The notes under the pieces were generated by a model. It saw only the letters and a program-made list of their open reading frames with translations. It was not told where the DNA came from and ran no database searches. Positions 25,502 to 34,009 of a stretch of DNA of 64,000 nt are shown in pieces (positions within the stretch are counted from its first letter, which is position 1; each line of letters opens with the position of its first letter). Source of the DNA: Eubacterium_G segne. GTDB taxonomy: Bacteria; Bacillota; Clostridia; Lachnospirales; Lachnospiraceae. Location: the NCBI RefSeq assembly GCF_014287775.1, contig NZ_JACOOZ010000008.1, positions 62,001 through 126,000 on the forward strand, written 5' to 3'. Position numbers and translations under genes: made by a program.

Positions 25502-25747
25502 ATGGAAAAGAAAAATAAGAAAATGATGATAGATGAAGATTTGTTCAGAATGATGTATCAGTATTTTATTTTTGACAGAGAAGATTTACGTGAGGAAATC
25601 AGTGAAGGACTGGTTGAAAAGATGGACAGGCTTATTACTAGAGATTTATATACGAAGAGCTTAACGGCCGGTACGGATGAAGAAAGAGAGAGTAACAGAA
25701 TAGCTTATCTTAATCGGAAAGGAATACCGGAGGATTTCCGTTGGTAG
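25502..25747 (+). CDS. Small conserved protein of mobilizable elements (81 aa), unknown
   Basis: An 81-aa protein, MEKKNKKMMIDEDLFRMMYQ onward, with a helical middle (REDLREEISEGLVEKMDRLI) and the ending AYLNRKGIPEDFRW. Proteins with this IPEDFRW end are frequent in Lachnospiraceae mobilizable elements, between replication and relaxase genes. It starts right after the iteron array with a TGGAGG site. Function not known. Confidence 0.7.
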   Translation: MEKKNKKMMIDEDLFRMMYQYFIFDREDLREEISEGLVEKMDRLITRDLYTKSLTAGTDEERESNRIAYLNRKGIPEDFRW

Positions 25748-25840
25748 TTGCCTTTGATGATTAAGACCTGTGGGTGACACCCGCAGGTAATGGTAACATT
25801 AAGCCGGTTATAAAAACGACGGAAAGGGAAAACGGATTAG

Positions 25841-26074
25841 ATGTTACGTCTGCTCACACATAAATATTTTATAACAGTGAGCAGAACTGATGCCGTAAAG
25901 GCAGCATTTAAAGCCCTCGGCAGAGCCCCTGCAGTTGTGTCTATGACAGAACTGCTAGGAGGTTATCAATTATGGCAGAGCCAAATTGATAAGAACTACC
26001 CGTTTTCAATAGACTCGGGCAGACAACTAAAGAATAACAACGTGCAGGTGTCACCGCACGTATTAAAACAATAA
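25841..26074 (+). CDS. Possible small protein upstream of relaxase (77 aa)
   Basis: The frame encodes 77 aa including VSRTDAVKAAFKALGRAPAV and VSMTELLGGYQLW. The ribosome site (GGAAAGGG) is about 15 nt from the ATG, so translation is uncertain. The DNA contains a 9-bp inverted repeat (TCTGCTCAC...GTGAGCAGA, near 25849-25887) and further short repeats. It may equally be the non-coding transfer-origin region of the relaxase. Confidence 0.35.
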   Translation: MLRLLTHKYFITVSRTDAVKAAFKALGRAPAVVSMTELLGGYQLWQSQIDKNYPFSIDSGRQLKNNNVQVSPHVLKQ

Positions 26075-26094
26075 AAGAAAAAAGGAGTGAGATT

Positions 26095-27350
26095 ATGGCA
26101 GGATTATCATATTCAGCACACCTGAGCCGGAAGAACAGTGCCATTAACAGCAAGGCAAAACTCACAGGTGTTGCAAAGCACAATTTACGAAAGTACCGCT
26201 CCTTGGAATACGATAAGGAGAACATTGTAATTTTATGGGGTACGGATAAATTAGTGCAGGATGTAAAAAAAGTATATAAGGAACAGTTTGACGATGCAGT
26301 CAGGGAATATAACAAAAAGCAGACAAGGGATGACAGAAAGATTGATGATTATTTTGAAAAGACTGCAAAGTCAAACAAGGACATGGCAGTGGAACTTATT
26401 TTTCAGATAGGAGACAAGGAGTTCGGGATAAGAATCCTGACAAGCGAAGAAGGATGGATGTGGCATTTAAGGAAATGCTTAACATATTACAGGAGGAAGC
26501 ACCAAACCTTGTTGTGGCAAATGCAGTGATACATTATGATGAGACAAGCCCACACATGCACGTGGTGGCAGTTCCCGTAGCTGACGGATTTAAAAAGGGA
26601 ATATCAAAGCAGGTATCAAAGAGAAAAGTATGCACAAAGGAATTTCTTGAAAAAGTACTGCAGGGCAGAATAAGAGAATATGCAGAGGGCAGGTCATTCA
26701 TATGGATTGGAGAATTTCTGAAAGGAAAGGAAAAAGGTCGCAATAATGATTTGGCAGTTAAGGAATATAAGGTAAAAAGGGAAAATGAGAAGTATGAAAA
26801 AGTAGTAAAAGAGGTTGAAAATCTGAATAATGAAATTCTTAAAAAGACTGTTGAAAAGAAAATCGCAGATAAGAAGCTGGAGAAAACATATGAAGAAATG
26901 AAAGAAGCTGATGCCGTGGCACAATGGGGAATAAAGGACATAAAGGAATTTGAAAATAAAGTAGCAAAAGGTCCGGAAGAACCCAAAGGACTAATGAGTG
27001 CAAAATCTTACAGAGAAAAGATTGTAATGCCATTCATTGCAGGTTTAAACAGAATATTTAAAAGAATAGTTAAAATGGCAAAAAGCTGCTTTGCAGAGTC
27101 AATGGAATTGAAGAAGAAATTGGAGCAGGCAAATGAAGACAGAGAAAGGCTGGCAGAAGTAAACGAAACTCTTAGATGGAGAGTAAAGTGTATGGATCAG
27201 GAGATTGATGAGAAAGCTGAAAGGATATGTGAGTTGGAAGAGTCAGAGTTTATGCTGGAATATTTTAGGAGATTTATCAGGAATGAAGATTATGAAAGGA
27301 TTGTAGAGATGGGGAAGGAGGAAAGAGAGAATAAAAGATTTACTCGTTAA
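26095..27350 (+). pseudogene. mobV: MobV/Pre-type relaxase, broken by a 1-nt deletion
   Basis: The relaxase nicks the transfer origin during plasmid-type mobilization. The first frame (26095-26529) gives SYSAHLSRKNSAINSKAKLT and MAVELIFQIGDKEF, then goes wrong at about 26423. The second frame (26454-27350) resumes with MDVAFKEMLNILQEEAPNLV and contains the catalytic motif HYDETSPHMH. Restoring one T (TTC TGG GAT in place of TTCGGGAT) would join them. The C-terminal half is a long coiled coil. Either a real inactivating mutation or a sequencing error; flanking sequence otherwise looks conserved. Confidence 0.82.
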
Positions 27351-27488
27351 AAATATGATAGTTCTAGTACAAATGGGACTACTAAAGGTAGTTGCTTGGC
27401 AAAAGAATTATGTTTATTTGGAGAGGGTGTTATGATAAAATGTAGATACATTTAGATTATACAGAATAAAATTATTGAGGTAATAAAT

Positions 27489-28097
27489 ATGAATAAAACA
27501 AGCGAATGGGGAAAAGAAGTTATAAATAAAGCATTGGAATATGCAAATTATGAATGGTATGCAACAGATAAAAATCTTAAACATGGAATTGATAATAAAG
27601 GAATAGAAGTCGATACTCCAGATACTACGTGGCGTGGAGAAAAACTAGATTGTGGTTGGTGGAAAGTAAGCCAAAAGAATATAGGAATTCCATATGGATG
27701 GGGATTAGGTTCTACGTTAGAGGAGTTTGAAAATGGACTTGCTTCAGGAAAATACGCAGGTAATGTACCAGAGGATAAATCCAGAAGAATAAGTTACGAT
27801 TGTGTTGGAGTAGATTGTTCAGGTCTGCTGACTATATGTTGGAATTTACCACAAAAAATTTCAACAAGAGTAATACCTGATTATGCTAATGTTGTAGAAA
27901 GAATAGAAGAGATACAACAAGGAGATGTATTTGCTAAAATTGGAAGTCATGTTATGTTCTTTAAAGAGTTTACAAGTGAAAATCAAAAAGTAGCTGTTAT
28001 TATTGATGCCACTAGAAGTACAGGTAAAGTTTCTGTGCGACATGAAAACGTTGAAGAGTTATTTGGCAAAGGATATAAAATATATCGAAAGAGGTAG
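27489..28097 (+). CDS. NlpC/P60-like cysteine hydrolase
   Basis: A 202-aa protein with a cysteine-hydrolase pattern: YDCVGVDCSGLLTICW (nucleophile candidate in VDCSG) and later KIGSHVMFFKEF (catalytic His), then VAVIIDATRS. NlpC/P60 enzymes usually cut cell-wall peptides, but there is no signal peptide or wall-binding domain here, so it would act in the cytoplasm or be exported otherwise. It lies between the relaxase and the defence-like operon with its own upstream gap of 138 bp. Function on the element is unknown. Confidence 0.65.
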   Translation: MNKTSEWGKEVINKALEYANYEWYATDKNLKHGIDNKGIEVDTPDTTWRGEKLDCGWWKVSQKNIGIPYGWGLGSTLEEFENGLASGKYAGNVPEDKSRRISYDCVGVDCSGLLTICWNLPQKISTRVIPDYANVVERIEEIQQGDVFAKIGSHVMFFKEFTSENQKVAVIIDATRSTGKVSVRHENVEELFGKGYKIYRKR

Positions 28098-28200
28098 TGG
28101 AATTGGAATATGAGTTGAAAAGAAGCAAAATTATATAAGAATAAGTTCAAATTACTACTGGATATATGTGGTGAGTGTTTTGTAGAAAGAAAAATAGAAC

Positions 28201-28229
28201 TTGCGTTCGAAAATGCTATATAATATAAT
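28201..28229 (+). promoter_or_regulatory. Promoter of the defence-like operon
   Basis: TTGCGT (28201-28206), a 17-bp spacer and TATAAT (28224-28229) lie 38 bp upstream of the ASCH gene. No inverted-repeat operator is obvious between promoter and gene. Confidence 0.6.
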
Positions 28230-28266
28230 TAAAGTATGTATTTTACAAGGAGAATAATTTTTTGTT

Positions 28267-28740
28267 ATGCGAACAATGCTATTAAGCTTTAAACCTAAAT
28301 GGTACAACTTAATTAAGGATGGAAGCAAGATATTTGAATATAGAAGAACCTTTCCAGATGAGGAAATAATGGCTTATATGTATGTGAGTAGTCCAATGAA
28401 GCAAATTGTTGGAAAGATCCGTTTAGGACGAAAAATTGATATTAATACATGGAAAGAAAAGTATAAAGATGATGGTGAAGTTTCTGAAAGAATAGACGAA
28501 TATTTAGAAAAACACACATATGCGATGCCAATATTGTCTTTTCAAATGACCAAAGAAATTAATTTAGAAACTTTACGAAAGTTTGATTCAAAATTTGTAT
28601 GTCCACAAATGTATTATTATTTAGAAAATTATCCAAAATTGTTTGAATTTATAGAGACAAATGCTTCAGAAATAGGTAAATTAAAAGTTAATTCATTTGA
28701 TAAAATTAGTAAAGAAGATATATGTAGACAAGAATACTAG
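28267..28740 (+). CDS. ASCH-domain protein, first gene of defence-like operon
   Basis: The N-terminal ~70 residues, MLLSFKPKWYNLIKDGSKIF followed by EYRRTFP and MYVSSPMKQIVGKIRLG, fit the ASCH fold (PUA-like beta-barrel), thought to bind RNA or modified nucleotides. The C-terminal ~85 residues are helical and unfamiliar (EKHTYAMPILSFQMTKEI). Length is 157 aa. The AAGGAG site is 14 nt from the ATG, longer than usual. The next gene begins 10 nt downstream, so it belongs to the same transcript; its role may be sensing modified nucleic acid. Confidence 0.7.
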   Translation: MRTMLLSFKPKWYNLIKDGSKIFEYRRTFPDEEIMAYMYVSSPMKQIVGKIRLGRKIDINTWKEKYKDDGEVSERIDEYLEKHTYAMPILSFQMTKEINLETLRKFDSKFVCPQMYYYLENYPKLFEFIETNASEIGKLKVNSFDKISKEDICRQEY

Positions 28741-28750
28741 GAGGTACATT

Positions 28751-29632
28751 ATGGGAGATTTTGGCGATGCAGAAAGAAAGATTTTATCTTTTATGGTAGA
28801 AGGAACAGAATTTAAGTTTGAGGACGAAAAATTTGTGGTAGAAATTTCGGGAAAACCAACCTGTCATAAAGGAGAACCTAAAACAGATATTTATGTTTTA
28901 GCAAAATCAGCATCTGATAAAAAGGAAATAAAAATATCGTATAAAAAAGAAAATGCCGATTTTATTGAAAATAAAATGAGTGCTGAAAGAGCAGAACAAT
29001 TATTTGGAAAAAATTGGGCAAAAATTATTGAAGATTCAACGACATCAATTATGGATAAATTTGAAGAGAGAATGTTAATATATAAAAACAAATTTAAAAG
29101 AACGGAAAAAGGTGCAATAACACTAGGCTGGAAATTTGAACTGTTGAATAAAAGTAGTGGCGATTTGTCTGGAAAAATGAAGTTAACAGAAGAACAAGTA
29201 ATTGATGTTTATGCAGGGAGTAATTTAGCAGAAGACAAAAGAAATGCTATGGTTAATGGGAAAGTAATTAAAGATAGCGGTGTTGCAAATTACATATTAA
29301 TGGATGAGAATATTAATTCGGCACAGGATGTAATTGATAAGATGATTCCTATAAAGGATTATGTTAAAATGCATCCTGATATTTATTTTGCTTGCAAAGC
29401 ACTTAATTATAGATCATTTGCAAAAAAATGGGATGGTAATAGACCACTTTCTGTACAAGTAAATTGGAGTGCTAAACATAATAAATTAATTCCTGAGTTA
29501 AGTTTTGATCATCCTTTAACTGTTAAAGGAAACGAGATTGCGAATAGATTAATACACTATATGAAAACATTGAATATAGAAAATACAGATGATATTGATG
29601 AAGACAATGCAGGAACAGATAGAATAAGTTGA
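28751..29632 (+). CDS. PD-(D/E)XK-like protein, putative restriction endonuclease partner
   Basis: I do not recognise the family. Start is at ATG 28751 (CTAGGAGGTACATT upstream); 293 aa. Residues 42-63 (EPKTDIYVLAKS then KKEIKISYKK) have the spacing of a PD-(D/E)XK core: D46, then E59 and K61 in EIK. It is followed by a helix (MSAERAEQLFGKNWAKII). The rest contains LTEEQVIDVYAGSNLAEDKR and WDGNRPLSVQVNWSAKHN. The C5-methyltransferase gene starts 9 nt downstream, the usual order of a type II restriction pair. A restriction nuclease is therefore the best guess, not proven. Confidence 0.55.
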   Translation: MGDFGDAERKILSFMVEGTEFKFEDEKFVVEISGKPTCHKGEPKTDIYVLAKSASDKKEIKISYKKENADFIENKMSAERAEQLFGKNWAKIIEDSTTSIMDKFEERMLIYKNKFKRTEKGAITLGWKFELLNKSSGDLSGKMKLTEEQVIDVYAGSNLAEDKRNAMVNGKVIKDSGVANYILMDENINSAQDVIDKMIPIKDYVKMHPDIYFACKALNYRSFAKKWDGNRPLSVQVNWSAKHNKLIPELSFDHPLTVKGNEIANRLIHYMKTLNIENTDDIDEDNAGTDRIS

Positions 29633-29641
29633 GGAGAAGAA

Positions 29642-30934
29642 ATGGCTGTTATTTTAGAAGAGCGTGGTAGAGGTAAATTTAAGCCTGCACCAGAGTATAA
29701 TGTAAATGAAGTTAGAGAATTACTTAATAAGAAAATAGAAGAAGAGAGAGAAGTATTTGAAAATTGCAGTGAAGAAATTGAATTTGACAAACTTAGCTAT
29801 GATTCTAAAAAGTGGAATTTAGTATCATTATTTTCAGGATGTGGAGGATTAGATTTAGGATTTGAACTAGCAGGATTACAAGCAGTGATGGGTAAAACTG
29901 TAATGGAAGAAGCGTTTAGAGACAAAAGAGTTTTTGATGAAAATATTGATAACAATGTCTTTAATACAATATATGTAAATGATATCTTTGACGAAGCGAG
30001 ACAAACCTATGCTCAAAATGCTGGAAAATATATTTATATGGATAAAAGTGATATAAGAAAAATTAAAGAATTTCCAAAAGCGGACATTGTTCTGGGCGGA
30101 TTTCCTTGCCCTGGATTTTCAGAAGCGGGTCCACGATTAGTGGATGATAAAAGAAATTTCTTATACCTTCATTTTATTCGCTGTTTGATGCAAAGTAAAC
30201 CTAAAATATTTGTTGCCGAAAATGTTAAAGGAATGATGACTCTAGGAAAAGGAGAAGTATTTAAACAGATTGTTCAGGACTTTGCAGCAGCAGGGTATAA
30301 AATTTATCATAAACTTCTTAATTCAGCAGAATATGGAGTACCACAAATTAGAGAACGAGTAATTTTGGTTGGAGTGAGAAATGACATAGATTTTGAATAT
30401 GTTCATCCAAAGCCAACTCATGGATATGGGGTTAATGGATTAGAAGAAGTTGTGACTTTACAGGATGCAATTGGTGATTTAGAGGAAAATCCGGGAGAAT
30501 ATTTTGTTGGCTCATACTCAACTATTTTTATGTCGCGTAATCGAAAAAAATTATGGAGTCAGCCAAGTTTTACTATTCAGGCATCAGGACGACAGGCACC
30601 TATACATCCGGGTGGAGAACCTATGGTAAAGGTAGGTAAAGACAAATATATATTTAGTGATGGAGAAGAGAATAATAGAAGATTGTCAGTTAAGGAAATT
30701 GCAAGAATTCAAACATTTCCAGATTGGTATGAGTTTAGTAGGGGTACAAGCAACAGAAATGCAAATTCAAAACTTGATTTAGTTTATAAGCAGATAGGAA
30801 ATGCTGTACCGGTAAGGTTAGCATTGGCAGTCGCAGAACCAATAGCAGAATTTGCTAAGGAGCAGTTGGAGAAGAAAGAAAAAGAATATGTAGTTGTTCG
30901 TAATGTTGGAGAAGACAAACGAATGATGGCATAA
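29642..30934 (+). CDS. DNA (cytosine-5) methyltransferase
   Basis: A 430-aa m5C methyltransferase with the motifs in the canonical order: I (SLFSGCGGLDLGF, residues ~62-74), IV with catalytic C156 (GGFPCPGFSEAG), VI (ENVKGM, 194-199), VIII (YGVPQIRERVILVG, ~235-250) and X (QIGNAVPVRLALAVAEPIA near 395). The target-recognition segment between VIII and IX is short (~100 residues). The first ~58 residues are an extra charged extension. It methylates a sequence not predictable here, presumably to protect host DNA from the upstream nuclease-like protein. Confidence 0.93.
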   Translation: MAVILEERGRGKFKPAPEYNVNEVRELLNKKIEEEREVFENCSEEIEFDKLSYDSKKWNLVSLFSGCGGLDLGFELAGLQAVMGKTVMEEAFRDKRVFDENIDNNVFNTIYVNDIFDEARQTYAQNAGKYIYMDKSDIRKIKEFPKADIVLGGFPCPGFSEAGPRLVDDKRNFLYLHFIRCLMQSKPKIFVAENVKGMMTLGKGEVFKQIVQDFAAAGYKIYHKLLNSAEYGVPQIRERVILVGVRNDIDFEYVHPKPTHGYGVNGLEEVVTLQDAIGDLEENPGEYFVGSYSTIFMSRNRKKLWSQPSFTIQASGRQAPIHPGGEPMVKVGKDKYIFSDGEENNRRLSVKEIARIQTFPDWYEFSRGTSNRNANSKLDLVYKQIGNAVPVRLALAVAEPIAEFAKEQLEKKEKEYVVVRNVGEDKRMMA

Positions 30935-30956
30935 ATTGAGTTTACAAGGAGAAAAT

Positions 30957-32201
30957 ATGAATATTGAGTTATTAGATTTTGAAAAAGAAAATTTTGAAGG
31001 GAAAGAAAATAAAAAGGTTATGTTGTCTGAGGAAGAAATTAATGAAAAATATGAAATTGGAGAGGCAAGAATTGTTACAGAACAAGGAGCTATTAAATTA
31101 CCGCTAGTAAAAGATGTTTTTACAAACGGTAAATATGACAGAAAACCGATATATCAAAGACGAATTACTTGGGATAATAAAAAGCGCTCTCGTCTTATCG
31201 AATCATTTATAATGAATATTCCAGTGCCACCTATATTCATATATGAAGTAGAGTATGGTAAATATGAGGTGATGGATGGTCTTCAGCGTATTTCGGCAAT
31301 TATGGATTTTTATGATAATGAATATGCATTAGAAGGTTTAACGGAATGGCCAGAATTAAACACAAAAAAATATAGTGAATTACCTAAAAAAATAAAAGAA
31401 GGTATTGACAGACGACAAATATCAGTAGTGTCATTACTAAAAGAATCAGCTAAATCTCAAGAACAAGAGCAAAGAATGAAAAGGATGGTATTTGAAAGAC
31501 TAAATACCGGTGGAGTTAAATTAGAAGATCAAGAGATAAGAAATGCACTATATAATGGTGAATTTAATAAATTGTGCAAGGAACTTTCGACAAATACAAC
31601 ATTTCGAAAATTGTGGGGAATACCGGTAAGTGTTGATGAAGATAATAATACTAAAGAACTATATCAATTAGATACAGTAGATTCATTGGATGTGGCGGAT
31701 GAACTCGCTTTAAATAACTTATATATGAGAATGTATGATGTTGAATTAGTATTAAGGTTTTTTGCGATGAGACATGTTAATGAATATTCAGGGCAATTAT
31801 CTGATTTTTTAGACAAGTGCATGATTTTTGGAAACACTATTTTAGAAGAAAATTCAGATAGAGGAGATGTGCTAAAAGAATTATTTATAAATACGATTGA
31901 AATAGCAAATAAAATGTTTGGAGATAAAGCTTTTTGTCAATACAAAGAAATTAGAAATCAATTTAAATGGTCAAAACCACAGAAGATGATTTATGATTCA
32001 CTTATGTTGGCATTAACAAAATATGATATAAATAGTGTACCAAATAACAATAAACTAATTACACAATATATGGAAAAAGCATATAAACAAAACGAAGAAA
32101 TGTTTAACGGGAAAAAACAATCAAAAACCGATATATTAAATAGAGCCGACTTTTTCGAAAAAATTGTTCAGAATATATTAGAAGGAAATATGGATGAATA
32201 G
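30957..32201 (+). CDS. DUF262 (GmrS-like) protein
   Basis: Start at ATG 30957 with AAGGAG upstream; 414 aa. The N-terminal DUF262/ParB-like domain is clear: PIYQRRITWDN (residues 64-74), SFIMNIPVPPIFIYE (83-97) and MDGLQRISAIMDFY (106-119), the nucleotide-binding/hydrolysing signature shared with GmrSD modification-dependent nucleases. The C-terminal helical part lacks the DUF1524 HNH nuclease motif seen in full GmrSD. It would need a partner effector; the overlapping HEPN gene downstream fits that need. Confidence 0.85.
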   Translation: MNIELLDFEKENFEGKENKKVMLSEEEINEKYEIGEARIVTEQGAIKLPLVKDVFTNGKYDRKPIYQRRITWDNKKRSRLIESFIMNIPVPPIFIYEVEYGKYEVMDGLQRISAIMDFYDNEYALEGLTEWPELNTKKYSELPKKIKEGIDRRQISVVSLLKESAKSQEQEQRMKRMVFERLNTGGVKLEDQEIRNALYNGEFNKLCKELSTNTTFRKLWGIPVSVDEDNNTKELYQLDTVDSLDVADELALNNLYMRMYDVELVLRFFAMRHVNEYSGQLSDFLDKCMIFGNTILEENSDRGDVLKELFINTIEIANKMFGDKAFCQYKEIRNQFKWSKPQKMIYDSLMLALTKYDINSVPNNNKLITQYMEKAYKQNEEMFNGKKQSKTDILNRADFFEKIVQNILEGNMDE

Positions 32202-33255
32202 AATTAACATAAGTAAGGATGAGTATTTAAACAATTTAAAAGATATACGAAATTATATTACATGTATGGAAGAACAACATTCATTAATAGACAATTTTGA
32301 TAGGGAAAATTTAGATGTGAATATTATAAAACAAAGATTTACAAAAGTGATGAGCACCCCAGTGGTTTATAATGCTGTAATCATAAGTTTGTATGGGTGC
32401 TTTGAAAACTATATTGATAAAATTGCTGATTCATTATTAGATTTTTGGGTGGAAAAAGCAGACAGGTATGTCAATTTAGCAAATGAAATTAAGCAAAAAC
32501 ATATAAAGAAAAGTGGAGAGTTTTTGGTGAATTCAAATAGGTTTAAAAATTTTGAAATTACTGAACTAGAGGTAATTAAAAATTTATATTCGTGTTTTGA
32601 AGAAGAAAAATTTTCACTTAATAAAGAACTTTTGTTAACGCATAGTGGCAATTTAGGAATAGATCAACTAATAGAGTTGTTTAATGATTTGGGAATAAAA
32701 AACTCTAAAGCAAAAATCTTGGGAAAAAAGAAGTTTGTCGAGTATATAAAAAATAAAAATGAATTCTCAGATGAAAAAGCAAAAGAGTACATTAACAAGA
32801 AAAAAGGTGGAGATGTTAATAGACTGTTTGAAGAATTAACACAATTAGTTGAACAACGAAATAAAGTTGCACATGGCTGGTGCGTAGATACCAGGCTATC
32901 AAATAGTGTGTTGGTCGAACAAATAATACCATTTATGGAAATGATGGGACAAGTTATTTGCGACATATTCGAGGAAGAATTAATCATAATTCTACAAACG
33001 TGCGGCTTATTAAATGAAATCGATATGATTATCGATGTGTACAATAATAATATATTATGTATTAATAGTAAAAAATCAAGATTAAAAGTAGGGGAGTATA
33101 TTTTTGCGTATACGGGGAAGGATTACAATAGATTTAAAATATTGAATATTCAGCATAATGAAAAAGATATACAGAAAGTTGAAGAAGATAATATAGATGT
33201 TGGAATTTTGGTTGATGGATATATTAAAAAAAATTGGAAATATTACTATACATAA
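32194..33255 (+). CDS. HEPN-family putative ribonuclease (MAE_28990/MAE_18760-like)
   Basis: A 353-aa protein overlapping the DUF262 gene by 8 nt, so the two are made together. The central domain is helical and contains QRNKVAHGW with the HEPN RNase pair R222 and H227 (R-x4-H). Upstream, TPVVYNAVIISLYGCFENYI is typical of the MAE_28990/MAE_18760 branch. The last ~100 residues (VGEYIFAYTGKDYNRFKILN) are beta-rich and unassigned. HEPN toxins cut RNA to halt growth; I infer an abortive-infection effector controlled by the DUF262 protein. Confidence 0.75.
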   Translation: MNRINISKDEYLNNLKDIRNYITCMEEQHSLIDNFDRENLDVNIIKQRFTKVMSTPVVYNAVIISLYGCFENYIDKIADSLLDFWVEKADRYVNLANEIKQKHIKKSGEFLVNSNRFKNFEITELEVIKNLYSCFEEEKFSLNKELLLTHSGNLGIDQLIELFNDLGIKNSKAKILGKKKFVEYIKNKNEFSDEKAKEYINKKKGGDVNRLFEELTQLVEQRNKVAHGWCVDTRLSNSVLVEQIIPFMEMMGQVICDIFEEELIIILQTCGLLNEIDMIIDVYNNNILCINSKKSRLKVGEYIFAYTGKDYNRFKILNIQHNEKDIQKVEEDNIDVGILVDGYIKKNWKYYYT

Positions 33256-33314
33256 TACATAACTTTGAATAAGTAAGGTGAAAATATTATTTTAATCCAC
33301 TGTTGAATTTGTGC

Positions 33315-33334
33315 AGTCGTCAAACTGTCGTCAT
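33315..33334 (+). repeat. Putative arm-type integrase sites (right end of island)
   Basis: AGTCGTCAAA (33315-33324) and CTGTCGTCAT (33325-33334) are adjacent near-repeats, about 130 bp left of the right attachment core. They match the TGTCGTCAAA pair at the left end of the island. Confidence 0.45.
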
Positions 33335-33435
33335 TTTTCTCTGCAAATAGAAATAATGACAGCACAGGCAACCAAAACAAGTAGGAAATGCAATGAAAAC
33401 TAAATAAAAAACATTAAGTAATGGTGAGACAATTT

Positions 33436-33489
33436 CGTGAAGGTGGTAGAACAGTAGGTTCAGGTAAGGTTGCTACAATTATTGAATAA
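33436..33489 (+). pseudogene. tuf: Fragment of the 3' end of tuf (EF-Tu)
   Basis: Reads REGGRTVGSG then KVATIIE and TAA at 33487, the C-terminus of elongation factor Tu. Similarity begins around 33431 (CAATTTCGTGAAGG, as expected for AIRE but with one extra T) and has no upstream coding sequence. It is followed by the terminator within the attachment repeat. The fragment identifies the integration target as the tuf 3' end. Confidence 0.8.
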
Positions 33490-33546
33490 TAAGCTAGAAA
33501 CCTAGTATTTATAGGCATTCCCGAAATTTTCGGGGATGCCTTTTTT
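33467..33546 (+). repeat. Attachment site copy 2 (attR of island)
   Basis: 79 of 80 bases match the copy at 21512-21591, with the difference C at 33502. It contains the end of tuf and its Rho-independent terminator (GGCATTCCC...GGGGATGCC plus T6). The distance between copies, 11,955 bp, defines the island unit. Confidence 0.85.
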
Positions 33547-33576
33547 GCACACCGTTTGCAAAAATTGGAGGATAAA

Positions 33577-33987
33577 ATGGAAAGATACCAATTGACAGAT
33601 CATGATAAAAGATTGATAGAAATAGGTCTTGATGTGTTGAAAAAGAATTTTGATGATGGAATTTATAATCATACAGTAGGATGTGCAGTTCTATGTAAAA
33701 ATGGAAATATGTATAAAGGTGTAAATTGCGACGGGATACATGGTTCTTGTGCAGAGTACATAACAATTGGAAGTGCTATTTCTGCAGGAGAAAGAGAGTT
33801 TGAAACAATTGTGGCAGTTCACGATAAACATTTAAATTGTGTTATTCCACCTTGTGGAAATTGCAGACAAATGCTATATGAGTATTGTCCAGATATAAAA
33901 GTTATTGTTAATGATGAAAAAGGACAACTCATAAAAGTTAAAGCAAGAGATTTATTGCCTTTTGCTTGGGAACCCGTAATTTGTTAA
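33577..33987 (+). CDS. Cytidine/blasticidin-S deaminase-like protein
   Basis: Start at ATG 33577 with TTGGAGGATAAA upstream; 136 aa. Zinc-site residues are visible: C58-A-E60 (GSCAEYITIG; the CAE form instead of HAE, as in blasticidin-S deaminases and some cytidine deaminases) and PPCGNCRQ (C93, C96). It would hydrolyse the amino group of cytidine or a related base. It is the first gene right of the island and is followed 22 bp later by an acetyltransferase gene, perhaps a small resistance or salvage unit. Confidence 0.85.
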   Translation: MERYQLTDHDKRLIEIGLDVLKKNFDDGIYNHTVGCAVLCKNGNMYKGVNCDGIHGSCAEYITIGSAISAGEREFETIVAVHDKHLNCVIPPCGNCRQMLYEYCPDIKVIVNDEKGQLIKVKARDLLPFAWEPVIC

Positions 33988-34009
33988 ATTAGATCTTAGA
34001 GGAAAGAAA

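Noticed and set aside
25841..26074. Certain protein-coding gene before the relaxase
   Set aside because: The ribosome spacing is poor and the DNA has repeat structure as in a transfer origin; listed only with low confidence.
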